Below, piece by piece: positions 20,327 to 28,641 of a stretch of 64,000 nt of DNA. Within the stretch, counting starts at the first letter, position 1, and each line of letters starts with the position of its first letter. The DNA lies in contig NZ_CP013692.1 in the NCBI RefSeq assembly GCF_001477625.1, positions 1,240,001 to 1,304,000 of the forward strand. Direction: 5' to 3'. Position numbers and translations under genes: made by a program. The notes under the pieces are model-generated. The model had not been told where the DNA came from. It did no database searches and worked only from the letters and a program-made list of their open reading frames with translations. This stretch comes from Paucibacter sp. KCTC 42545 (GTDB lineage: Bacteria > Pseudomonadota > Gammaproteobacteria > Burkholderiales > Burkholderiaceae_C).

Positions 20327-20986
20327 TCAGTCCTCCTTACGCCGCCGGGCAAAAGTCGGCGCAAATGCGGCAAAAAGGCCCAGACCTAGCAGGGCATAGC
20401 TATTGGGCTCGGGAATCTGGTTGCAGCTATTGTTGCCGCCGGTGGGGCTGTTGACAGCAACGCAGGCATCTTGAAACTGCACGTCCTGAAGCAAGAGTGC
20501 ATTCCGGCCCACCAGGTCTCGCTCATTGGCGCCGGCTCCAAACCAGACTTGCGAGACACCGGCGCCAATGGCCTGAAAGTTCAGGGTCATCAGGACGAAG
20601 CTGTCGTCCGTTTGCGCCGCAGCCAAGGCCTCGTCGGTCAGCGAGTCCAACGGGTCGACAAGGTTGGAGAATGCGAACAGATCGAACGAGTCTGTTGGTG
20701 ATCCTGGTGCAGCCGGATCCAGTCCAAGATCCGTCCAGGGGCCGCCTAAGCCAGAACCCAGGCTGTAGCTGACGGCTTTGAGTTGGGCTGGATTGAAGTA
20801 GATGTTCAGATCGAACACCGAAACAATCTCGCTGCCCAAGCCGGTGATCTTGACGTCCAAGGAGAAGGTGTTGCCCACCAGTTGGGAGGACACCACTGGG
20901 CTGAGGCTGAGCACTGGTGCTGCTTGCGCGCCCGAGATCAGCAAGACCAGCGCGCTGCCGGCGATGGCAAGTGTTTTCATTTTCAT
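20327..20986 (-). CDS. cohesin-like domain protein with PEP-CTERM sorting signal
   Basis: A 219-residue secreted protein. The signal peptide is cleaved near AQAAP (22-24). The body has a cohesin-like beta-sandwich pattern: NTFSLDVKITGLGSEIVSVFDL and NIYFNPAQLKAVSYSLGSGL (about 38-80). The C-terminus is a classic PEP-CTERM signal: Pro192-Glu193-Pro194, a hydrophobic helix LLGLGLFAAFAPTF and the basic tail RRRKED, so exosortase should cut and anchor it at the surface or in exopolysaccharide. Cys175 and Cys188 may pair. Start: AAGGAG sits ahead of the ATG at 20986; the ATG at 20980 is possible. It is the last gene of a four-gene operon that includes a dockerin protein, its likely partner. No exosortase gene is in the window. 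Confidence 0.85.
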   Translation of the reverse strand: MKMKTLAIAGSALVLLISGAQAAPVLSLSPVVSSQLVGNTFSLDVKITGLGSEIVSVFDLNIYFNPAQLKAVSYSLGSGLGGPWTDLGLDPAAPGSPTDSFDLFAFSNLVDPLDSLTDEALAAAQTDDSFVLMTLNFQAIGAGVSQVWFGAGANERDLVGRNALLLQDVQFQDACVAVNSPTGGNNSCNQIPEPNSYALLGLGLFAAFAPTFARRRKED

Positions 20987-21048
20987 TTCAAACTCCTTGA
21001 GGAAACAGCTTGGTTCAAGTCGCAAGTGACTCGCATGTGGATGAAGGC

Positions 21049-22833
21049 TCAGTTCGCAGCGCAGTTGGCACGGGTGCACTTGAAGGTGCAGGCGCGCACA
21101 TCTCGCGCATCGATGAGGCCGTCTCCATTGGCGTCGCGAGGATCACCGGCGGTGGGCGTCTTGCCGATGCCGGCGCGAATCAGGGCCAGGTCGGTTGTGT
21201 CCACATCGCCGTCTAAATCCACGTCGCAGGCGGTGATCTTGGCGCTGATGGTCAGGTCGTAGAGCAGGGGCGAGTCGTTGCTGGTGTTGGCATTCAAACG
21301 GGTCAAGACCTGGATGAAGCGGCCGCTGGCGGTGAAGGGCACATTCTTGCTGGCAGTTTGATAGGGCAAAGCGGGGAGGTTGGCTGCCAGATCGGCACTG
21401 CGGTACTGAACGATGACGGCGCTACCTGCGGGAACTGAATCGGTCCAGTTGATGCGATCCCAGGCGGCACCAGCAGCGCCGCCGTCATGGGTCACCGTCC
21501 AGGTCCCCGTGGGCGTGGTGGAGTTGCGGGCAGCGAATCCGGCGGCATCGCTATAGGTGTAAGGCACGCTGCCGACGGGGAAGGTTCCCAGTGGTGCACC
21601 GTCACTGCCACGGTATTTGTGTACCCGGTTGGAGCCATAGCCGATCTGGAAGATGTCATTGTTGGCGTCCACCTGAATGCCGACTGAGTAGGCGCCGCCT
21701 GCCTGCAATGGCGCTGTCCATAAAGTTACGCCCGCTGGTGACACCTTCTGCACGGTGTCGGTGCCGGCAATGATGTTGCCGGAGCCATCAACGACGATGC
21801 CTGCAGAACTCACAGTCAATCCAGCGATCGCTGCGGAGGTATTGGTTGCAGGGTCGAACACGCGATTATTGCTGCCGGTATAGACCTTGTCATTGCCCAA
21901 TGCAATGCCGTACATGCCGCCTGGGAAGGAGGCGACGGTATAGGGCCCGGTGTTGCTGGCGGTGTTGGTGATCTTGCCCAGGGGGCCGCCCAGCGAGGCA
22001 CTCCAGAGCACACCGTTCTTGTCGATCAAGCAGCCATAAGGCTGCCACGCGCCCGAGTTAGGTTGGCCCGCCGTTGGCGTGGTCTGCACCGGCCCGGCCA
22101 ACAAGCTGCCATCGACCGAGCTGTATTTGTAATAGCGCTGCGTGTTGAACATGCCAACCCACAGATTGCCATCGGTGCCAATGCACAGGGAGCGGCCCAG
22201 GCCATTTTGGTCGCCGACCTGCACGGCCCAGGCGATACGCTCATCGGTGATTTCGTTGTCATCGATTTCGCCGTTGCCATTGGTGTCAGCCATGGGTAGC
22301 GCTACCGCACCGGTCGAGGTGTCCATGATGCCGTTGCCATTGCGGTCAATAAAGCCTTCGCTCAGCAGCTTCAGCAGCACCGGTTTGCGGTTGGCAAACC
22401 AGCGGTTCAGCACATAGGCATTGCCGTTGATGTCCACCGCGGTGCGCGACGGCGCGGGGCCCGAGTAGGCGTTGCCCAGATGGTTGATGTGGCCCGCTTG
22501 GCCAGCCGGCCCGAACCAAGTGCGGTAGCGGGCCAGTTCGATATTGGCATTGGTGTCGAACTTGCTCACGGAGTCTTCACCGGCATTGGCGATCCACATC
22601 ACGGGAAAAGTTGTCCCCGTGGTGTTCAGTTGCAGCTGATTGTTGTTGGGTCCGGTGTGATTGACGCCGGACAGAATGCCCAGATCGAAATCTGCGTCCA
22701 GCGTGTAGGTCTTGGATGCGGCATTGGCGCCAGTACAAAGGCTGAGCGCCGTCAGCAGCCCGATGGCCAGTGAGGCTTCACGGGTGGCGCTGCGAATCTG
22801 GCGGCTTGTTGGCCTTGAAGCAGTGGTGTTCAT
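21049..22833 (-). CDS. secreted beta-propeller protein with C-terminal type I dockerin
   Basis: A 594-residue exported protein (signal cleaved near GANAAS). The middle part is NHL/SMP-like, with repeats such as AVDINGNAYVLNRW, CIGTDGNLWVGMF and GIVVDGSGNIIAGT, that is, a propeller. Two EF-hand-like loops are inserted: Asp163-Asp171 (DRNGNGIMD) and Asp183-Glu194 (DTNGNGEIDDNE). The last 62 residues (533-594) form a type I dockerin with two calcium loops, Asp537-Asp548 and Asp567-Asp578, bracketed by four or more Cys. Dockerins bind cohesins, and the next gene encodes a cohesin-like protein. It has no catalytic domain, so this is not cellulosome-like. AAGGA before the ATG supports the start. 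Confidence 0.87.
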   Translation of the reverse strand: MNTTASRPTSRQIRSATREASLAIGLLTALSLCTGANAASKTYTLDADFDLGILSGVNHTGPNNNQLQLNTTGTTFPVMWIANAGEDSVSKFDTNANIELARYRTWFGPAGQAGHINHLGNAYSGPAPSRTAVDINGNAYVLNRWFANRKPVLLKLLSEGFIDRNGNGIMDTSTGAVALPMADTNGNGEIDDNEITDERIAWAVQVGDQNGLGRSLCIGTDGNLWVGMFNTQRYYKYSSVDGSLLAGPVQTTPTAGQPNSGAWQPYGCLIDKNGVLWSASLGGPLGKITNTASNTGPYTVASFPGGMYGIALGNDKVYTGSNNRVFDPATNTSAAIAGLTVSSAGIVVDGSGNIIAGTDTVQKVSPAGVTLWTAPLQAGGAYSVGIQVDANNDIFQIGYGSNRVHKYRGSDGAPLGTFPVGSVPYTYSDAAGFAARNSTTPTGTWTVTHDGGAAGAAWDRINWTDSVPAGSAVIVQYRSADLAANLPALPYQTASKNVPFTASGRFIQVLTRLNANTSNDSPLLYDLTISAKITACDVDLDGDVDTTDLALIRAGIGKTPTAGDPRDANGDGLIDARDVRACTFKCTRANCAAN

Positions 22834-22905
22834 GGTGAGATCCTTGTCGTCGCCGGACTCGCTCGTGAAAGCAGCCTGGCTGGGTTGGTTGAAAGCTCAG
22901 CCTAG

Positions 22906-24042
22906 TTAGCGCGCCAGCAGGGCCACAGGCCGCACCGAATGTTCCATGTCATGCGAGGCATGCTGCGCCAGTGCCTCGGTCTTGTTGCCTTGCAGATCCA
23001 CTTGGTAGAGCAGCGAGGTGCCGCTGCGCAAGCTAGCAAAGATGATGTGGCGCCCGTCGCTGCTCCATTTCGGATCGAAATCTTCTGCGGGGTGGTGACT
23101 GAGGTTGCGCAACTCGCTGCCATCGAACTTCATGGTGTGAATGTCGGTGCGCGTGCCTGCGGGGTCATCACGGGTGCTGGAGAAAACCAGGTATTGGCTG
23201 TCAGCAGACCAACGCGGCGATTCGTGCGAGGCCACCACGTCGGCGGTGAGGTCGGTGGACTGAGCCGTGTCAACGTCGGTGACGATCAGATGTGAGCGCT
23301 TTTCGCGGAGATCGGCAACCCAAACGACGTTTTTGCCATCGGGGGATAACTCCGCCCAGGCCGCGCCGCGTGGCGCGAACTTGCTGCTCAGCTCCTTCAA
23401 GCCACTGCCGTCATGCTGGACGACGAATGCCTGGGTGCGGCCTTTGGCATCCTGGCCCAGAAAACACAGCCGTTTGCCGTCGGCAGACCAACTGGCTGGC
23501 GCTGGCCCCATGGATAGGCTGGGGCCGGCGAGGGTGGCGCTGGCTTTGGTTTGAAGGTTGACCAAACGCAGCACAGACTTTCCACTTTGCAAGTCCAGCG
23601 CAAAGAAGGCGAGTGATCGGCCGTCTGGCGACCAACTGGGCGCCATCTCAGCATCTGTTCCCGCGGATACGCGCTGCTGGGCGGAGCCGTCGCCGTTCAT
23701 GGTGTAGACCACCGGGCGGCCGGTTTCTCGCGCCACATAGGCCAATCGACCATCGCTGGCCAAAGCGGGTTGGGCGTAGAGCGACTTGCCTTGAGTGAGA
23801 ACCTGCTCACGCCCCTGGCTGTTTTGCACCCAGATTTGCGGGTCGCCGCCGCGCAGGGACACATAAGCCACACTCGCCACCGATGCACCAGCGACACCGG
23901 CGGTGCCAGTAGCAAGGCCGCCCGCGGGCTCACTTGCTTGGCCGACCGTTGCGGCTGCAAGCAGGGCTGCTGCGGCAGCCACCAAGCTGAGCCGGTTTGG
24001 CTGGCGCCAGTTCAAGAGTTTCGTTCGCCGAGACTGCATCAT
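22906..24042 (-). CDS. exported TolB-like PD40 beta-propeller protein
   Basis: A 378-residue protein with an N-terminal signal region (hydrophobic to about residue 33, cleaved near GQASE) and at least five PD40 repeats: PSWSPDGRSLAF, ASWSADGKRLCF, AELSPDGKNVVW, PRWSADSQYLVF and PKWSSDGRHIIF. This is the TolB propeller fold. It lacks TolB's N-terminal domain and is not next to pal or tolA, so it is not the Tol-system protein. It probably acts as a binding platform in the same complex as its operon partners. ATG ATG at 24042 is preceded by GAGG, 7 bases after the upstream stop. Confidence 0.82.
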   Translation of the reverse strand: MMQSRRTKLLNWRQPNRLSLVAAAAALLAAATVGQASEPAGGLATGTAGVAGASVASVAYVSLRGGDPQIWVQNSQGREQVLTQGKSLYAQPALASDGRLAYVARETGRPVVYTMNGDGSAQQRVSAGTDAEMAPSWSPDGRSLAFFALDLQSGKSVLRLVNLQTKASATLAGPSLSMGPAPASWSADGKRLCFLGQDAKGRTQAFVVQHDGSGLKELSSKFAPRGAAWAELSPDGKNVVWVADLREKRSHLIVTDVDTAQSTDLTADVVASHESPRWSADSQYLVFSSTRDDPAGTRTDIHTMKFDGSELRNLSHHPAEDFDPKWSSDGRHIIFASLRSGTSLLYQVDLQGNKTEALAQHASHDMEHSVRPVALLAR

Positions 24043-24049
24043 CGCGGCC

Positions 24050-24427
24050 TCACTGCGTCACGATGAAATTGGTGCTGGCCAAGGCCTTGCCCGAGCTGTC
24101 CAGAACACTCAGCTTGTGAGGCCCGGCCATGCTGGAGGGGACCCGGTAAGTGAGTGTGCCCGCCGGAGTGACCATGACCGAAAACTGGGACTCGACGCCA
24201 TTGGGTGCCTGCATGGCGATCGACACCGCGGTGTTCGGTGGGTAGCCGCGTCCCTCAAAAACTGCGCCCTTGGTGGCCTGCACCAGCGAAGGGCCAGCCA
24301 AGCTGGGTGCGGGGACCTTGGCAATGGCAATGCCTTGCGCCGAACACAGCAGGGGCAGGCAAACAAGGGTTAAGGCCGCAGCCTGACGAGCGCGCTGGCT
24401 CAAGGGGCGGACGAACTGAAATTCCAT
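24050..24427 (-). CDS. small exported protein with Ig-like beta-sandwich pattern
   Basis: A 125-residue protein, first gene of the operon. An N-terminal signal peptide (cleaved near LLCSAQG) is followed by a single domain with the pattern of bacterial Ig-like or IPT sheets: GAVFEGRGYPPNTAVSIAMQAPNG, then TPAGTLTYRVPSSMAGPHKLSVLDSSGKALA. A Cys sits at the end of the signal, but the residue before it is Leu, so it is not a clear lipobox. TAGGAG before the ATG sets the start. It has no recognised function; co-expression with the propeller, dockerin and cohesin genes suggests a structural part of the same surface assembly. Confidence 0.75.
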   Translation of the reverse strand: MEFQFVRPLSQRARQAAALTLVCLPLLCSAQGIAIAKVPAPSLAGPSLVQATKGAVFEGRGYPPNTAVSIAMQAPNGVESQFSVMVTPAGTLTYRVPSSMAGPHKLSVLDSSGKALASTNFIVTQ

Positions 24428-24824
24428 GGCGAACTCCTAGGTATTTCGAACCGCAACTGCGACCGCAGCGACAGCGGAGCTATCGTGCGACTTCAAAAAC
24501 GATCCGGCAATCGCACAAAGTGCGAAATTACCTGGCTACCCCCGCGATTGAGGGGGATGAATACCTTCGGTTTGATGAGGGAAATGCGAGGCATTTGCGT
24601 TCAGTGGCGCGATAGAGATGAAGGCCGGACAGAAGTCCTTGCGCGAGGACCTTCAGTTATGGGATGTGCCAGGCCAACTGTGTCGGAGGCCCTGATGGAC
24701 GCGGCCTGCGCCTGTCATCTTGGCGGCAGCAGCAAGCTCGATTGGCACCGTCTAGCGCCTCTCGCGGGCGCCGGCCTGGACACTGCTCAGGCGTCTCGGG
24801 CTGGCCCATTGCCTACAATGCTCT
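24428..24824. promoter_or_regulatory. 397-bp divergent upstream region with short palindromes
   Basis: It separates the secretion operon (minus) from dnaE (plus). Two perfect 6-3-6 palindromes occur: TCGCACAAAGTGCGA at 24511-24525 and AAATGCGAGGCATTT at 24582-24596. They may be operators of the secretion operon. A TACAAT hexamer at 24814-24819 sits 5 bases before the dnaE ATG. No consensus -35 and no sigma-54 -24/-12 pair was found. Confidence 0.5.
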
Positions 24825-27800
24825 ATGGCTTTTGTACATCTGCGCACGCACACCGAATTTTCCGTCGTTGACGGCACCCTCAGAACCGATGATGCGGCGG
24901 CTGCCGCGGCCAAAGACGGGCAAGTGGCCCTGGCCATTGCCGACTTGGCGAATATGTTCGGCGGCATCAAGTTTTACAACGCCTGCCGGAAGAAAGGCGT
25001 CAAGCCGATTTTGGGCGCCGACTGCTGGCTGGAGCCCGAGGGCTCGGACAAGAACCCCTCCCGCATGCTGCTGCTGGTGCAGAACAAACAGGGTTATCTG
25101 AATCTGTGCGAATTGCTCTCGCGCGGCTGGATTCAGAACGTGCAGCGCAATCAGGCCTGCCTGAAGTGGGAGTGGCTGCGTGAGTTGAACGAGGGCTTGA
25201 TTTGCCTCTCCGGCGCGCAGTTCGGTGGCCTGGGCGCGGCGCTGCTGGCGGGTGACAAGCCGCGCGCGCTGGAATGGGCGCGGCGCTTCACCGAGATTTT
25301 CCCGAATCGCTTCTACATCGAGTTGCAGCGCGCCGGCTTGGCCGGCCAAGAGGCCTTGGTGCAAGCCAGCGTGCCCTTCGCCGCCGAGCTGCAATTGCCG
25401 GTGGTGGCCACCCACCCGATCCAGTTCCTGGGCGAGGACGATTTCGAGGCCCATGAGGCGCGCGTGTGCGTGGCCGAAGGCGAGACCCTGGCCAACCCCA
25501 AGCGCATCAAGCGCTTCCTGCCGGGCCAGTATTTCCGCAGCCAGGCCGATATGGAGGCGCTGTTTGCCGACATTCCCTCGGCCATCGCCAACACGTTGGA
25601 GATTGCCCGCCGCTGCTCGATCAGCCTAGTGCTGGGCAAGCCGCAGCTGCCCAACTTCCCCACGCCGCTGCTGGAAGACGGCGTCACGCCGATGCCGATG
25701 GAGCAGTACTTCCGCCAGCTCTCCTACGAGGGCCTGGAAGACCGGCTGAAGATGCTTTACCCGGACGAGGCCAAGCGCGAAGCGCAGCGCGCGCGCTACG
25801 TCGAGCGCCTGGAGTTCGAGCTGGGCACCATCATCAAGATGGGCTTCCCCGGCTACTTCCTGATCGTGGGTGACTTCATTAAATGGGCCAAGCTCAACGG
25901 CTGCCCGGTGGGGCCGGGCCGGGGTTCGGGTGCCGGTTCGCTGGTGGCCTATGTGCTCTTGATTACCGACCTGGACCCGCTGCAGTACAACCTGCTGTTC
26001 GAGCGCTTCTTGAACCCTGAGCGGGTTTCCATGCCCGACTTCGACATCGACTTCTGCCAGGGCAATCGCGACCGGGTGATCGATTACGTCAAGCGCAAAT
26101 ACGGCCTGCCGGCGGTGAGCCAGATTGCTACTTTCGGAACCATGGCGGCCAAGGCGGCGCTGCGCGATATCGGCCGCGTGCTGGGCATGGGTTATGGCCA
26201 GGTGGACGGCATCGCCAAGCTGATTCCAGCACCGCCGGGCAAGACGGTGACGCTGGCCAAGCTGCCCGAGAACTTCGATCCGGACAAAGAAAAAGTCATC
26301 TACGCCCGCCACGAGGCGCCAGAGATCAATGAGCGCGAGGCCCAGGAGGAAGAAGTGGCCGAGCTGCTCAAGCTGGCCGCCCGCGTCGAGGGCATGGTGC
26401 GCAATATCGGTATGCACGCCGGGGGCGTGCTGATTGCGCCGGGCAAGATCACCGACTTCTGCCCGCAGTATCAACAGCCCGGCAGCACCAGCGCGGTGAG
26501 CCAGTACGACAAGGACGACGTTGAAGCCATCGGCCTGGTCAAGTTCGACTTTTTGGGTCTGGCCACGCTGACCATTCTGGAGCTGGCCAAAGACTTCATC
26601 GTCGCCCGCTACCCCGATCAGAAGAGCTTTGCGTTTGAGACCATCCCGCTGGATGACCGCCGCACCTACAAGCTCTTCTCCGACGGCCTGACGGAAAGCG
26701 TGTTCCAGTTTGAATCCCCCGGCATGCAGCGCATGTTGAAGGATGCCAAGCCCTCGCGTCTGGAAGACCTGATTGCGCTGAACGCGCTGTATCGCCCGGG
26801 CCCTATGGACCTGATCCCCACCTTCGTCGCGCGTAAGCATGGCAAGGAAGTGGTGGAGTACCCGCACCCGCTGACCGAGCCGGTGCTGGCCGAAACCTAC
26901 GGCATCATGGTCTATCAGGAGCAGGTGATGCAGACCGCCCAGGTGCTGGGTGGCTACAGCCTCGGCGGCGCCGACATGTTGCGCCGCGCCATGGGTAAGA
27001 AAAAAGCCGAGGAGATGGCCGAGCACCGCGCCATCTTCCGCAAGGGCGCGGCCGTCAACGGCTTGGATGAAAAGCAGGCCGACGATGTGTTCGACCTGAT
27101 GGAAAAGTTCGCGGGTTACGGCTTCAACAAGTCGCACGCTGCTGCTTACTCATTGCTGGCCTATCACACCGGCTGGTTGAAGGTGCATTACACGGCGGAG
27201 TTCTTCGCCGCGAATATGACCATCGAAATGGACGACACCGACAAGCTCAAGGTCTTGTTGAATGACGCCAAGCTCTTCGGTATCGACTTTGAGCCGCCTA
27301 ACGTCAATCTCGGTGTGCACCGCTTTGAGCCCATCATGCCGGGCGACGGGGTGTTCCCGAACTGGGCGCAGCCCACCGTCAGCAGCGCGCGGCCCAAGCG
27401 CATCAATTACGGCCTGGGCGCCATCAAGGGCACCGGCAAGGGGGCGATTGACTCCATCGTCGCCAAGCGCACCGAAGGCGGGCCGTTCAAGAGCTTCTTT
27501 GACTTTTGCTCGCGGATCGACCGGAAGGCTTGCAATAAGCGGGTGGTCGAGGCGCTCATCAAGGCCGGCGCCTTTGACAGCTTGGAGCCCGACCGTGCCC
27601 GCTTGCTGGCCAGCGTGGCACGAGGCTACACCCATGCCGAAACCTTGGAGGCCAATGCCGACCAGGGCGGCTTGTTCGACTTTGGCGACAGCCATGCTTC
27701 CAGTACCGCCGAGCCGGACTTGGTGGATGTGCCGAGCTGGAGCATCAAGGAACGGCTGACGCTGGAGAAGACCGCCATCGGCTTCTACCTCAGCGGCCAT

Positions 27801-28448
27801 TTGTTCGACCAGAGCGGCGAAGAAGTCCGCCGCATGGTTCGCCTGCGCATTGCCAATTGCACCGAGATTCGCGAGCCGGTGCAGGTGGCTGGCATCGTCA
27901 GCGATCTGCGCATCATCAACGGCAACCGTGGTCGGGTGGCGCTGTTCAAGCTCGACGACAAGAGCGACTCGATCGAATGCGTGGCGAATGAAGAGCTGCT
28001 CAACAGCGCCAAGGAGCTGCTGGTGGATGACGAGCTGCTGATCATGCGCGGCAAGGTGCAGATGGACCGCTTCTCGGGTGGCTTCCGCATGAATGTGCTG
28101 GAGGTGATGGACCTGGCCAGCGCGCGCGCCCGCAATGGCAAGCATTTCTATGTGCCGGTGCGCACGGCCCTGCCGCCGCTGCAAGACGTCGTCAAACAAT
28201 GGCCAGCCAAGCGGGTGGAAACCGAGGCCGGCACCTTGACCCAGGGCTTGAAGATCGTCACCCATCACTTCTTGACCGGCGAGCAAGAGGGCGCCGAGTT
28301 CAGGATTGATCTGGGCGAGGACAGCCGCTTCTGGCCCTGTGATGAGGCGCTGGCCCGCTTGGCGCAAATCAGCAGCAGCGCTGCTGCAGCGGCGGCTAAA
28401 CAGGCGCCCGCCGCTGCCTTGCCGCCGGCCCAGATTGCCTACGAGTAA
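24825..28448 (+). CDS. dnaE: DNA polymerase III subunit alpha
   Basis: A 1207-residue replicative polymerase. The N-terminal PHP domain begins HLRTHTEFSVVDGTLR. The palm carries the catalytic aspartates in MPDFDIDF (Asp405, Asp407). The GPGRGSGAGSLVAYVL block, a tandem HhH region and a C-terminal OB fold (VQVAGIVSDLRI) follow. Length is slightly above the usual 1160-1170, mostly from an Ala/Pro-rich tail. There is no Shine-Dalgarno ahead of the ATG, and a TACAAT lies only 5 bases upstream, so the mRNA may be leaderless. It is a single-gene unit. Confidence 0.97.
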   Translation: MAFVHLRTHTEFSVVDGTLRTDDAAAAAAKDGQVALAIADLANMFGGIKFYNACRKKGVKPILGADCWLEPEGSDKNPSRMLLLVQNKQGYLNLCELLSRGWIQNVQRNQACLKWEWLRELNEGLICLSGAQFGGLGAALLAGDKPRALEWARRFTEIFPNRFYIELQRAGLAGQEALVQASVPFAAELQLPVVATHPIQFLGEDDFEAHEARVCVAEGETLANPKRIKRFLPGQYFRSQADMEALFADIPSAIANTLEIARRCSISLVLGKPQLPNFPTPLLEDGVTPMPMEQYFRQLSYEGLEDRLKMLYPDEAKREAQRARYVERLEFELGTIIKMGFPGYFLIVGDFIKWAKLNGCPVGPGRGSGAGSLVAYVLLITDLDPLQYNLLFERFLNPERVSMPDFDIDFCQGNRDRVIDYVKRKYGLPAVSQIATFGTMAAKAALRDIGRVLGMGYGQVDGIAKLIPAPPGKTVTLAKLPENFDPDKEKVIYARHEAPEINEREAQEEEVAELLKLAARVEGMVRNIGMHAGGVLIAPGKITDFCPQYQQPGSTSAVSQYDKDDVEAIGLVKFDFLGLATLTILELAKDFIVARYPDQKSFAFETIPLDDRRTYKLFSDGLTESVFQFESPGMQRMLKDAKPSRLEDLIALNALYRPGPMDLIPTFVARKHGKEVVEYPHPLTEPVLAETYGIMVYQEQVMQTAQVLGGYSLGGADMLRRAMGKKKAEEMAEHRAIFRKGAAVNGLDEKQADDVFDLMEKFAGYGFNKSHAAAYSLLAYHTGWLKVHYTAEFFAANMTIEMDDTDKLKVLLNDAKLFGIDFEPPNVNLGVHRFEPIMPGDGVFPNWAQPTVSSARPKRINYGLGAIKGTGKGAIDSIVAKRTEGGPFKSFFDFCSRIDRKACNKRVVEALIKAGAFDSLEPDRARLLASVARGYTHAETLEANADQGGLFDFGDSHASSTAEPDLVDVPSWSIKERLTLEKTAIGFYLSGHLFDQSGEEVRRMVRLRIANCTEIREPVQVAGIVSDLRIINGNRGRVALFKLDDKSDSIECVANEELLNSAKELLVDDELLIMRGKVQMDRFSGGFRMNVLEVMDLASARARNGKHFYVPVRTALPPLQDVVKQWPAKRVETEAGTLTQGLKIVTHHFLTGEQEGAEFRIDLGEDSRFWPCDEALARLAQISSSAAAAAAKQAPAAALPPAQIAYE

Positions 28449-28641
28449 GCGCCAGGCAGGGGGCTCGCGGTGCCGGGGTCAAACGCACTACGCCCACCGC
28501 CCTTTCGCCAGGTTGCCTGCTTCGACAGATTGGCCGGGCGAAGCCGCGTGACCTAGAACAAGGGCCCGGCTTACCCTGCTTTTCCGGGCGATTGGCGCGC
28601 AAATTCAGCGATGATGGCTCGCATAGCCATTCATCCACCCT

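Noticed and set aside
22906..24042. tolB of the Tol-Pal system
   Set aside because: It has PD40 repeats but no TolB N-terminal domain and no tol/pal neighbours.
24428..24824. sigma-54 promoter for the PEP-CTERM operon
   Set aside because: A TGGCAC hexamer occurs on the minus strand near 24668, but no GC at the right -12 distance.
25626..27137. 503-codon open frame opposite dnaE
   Set aside because: Antisense shadow of the polymerase.
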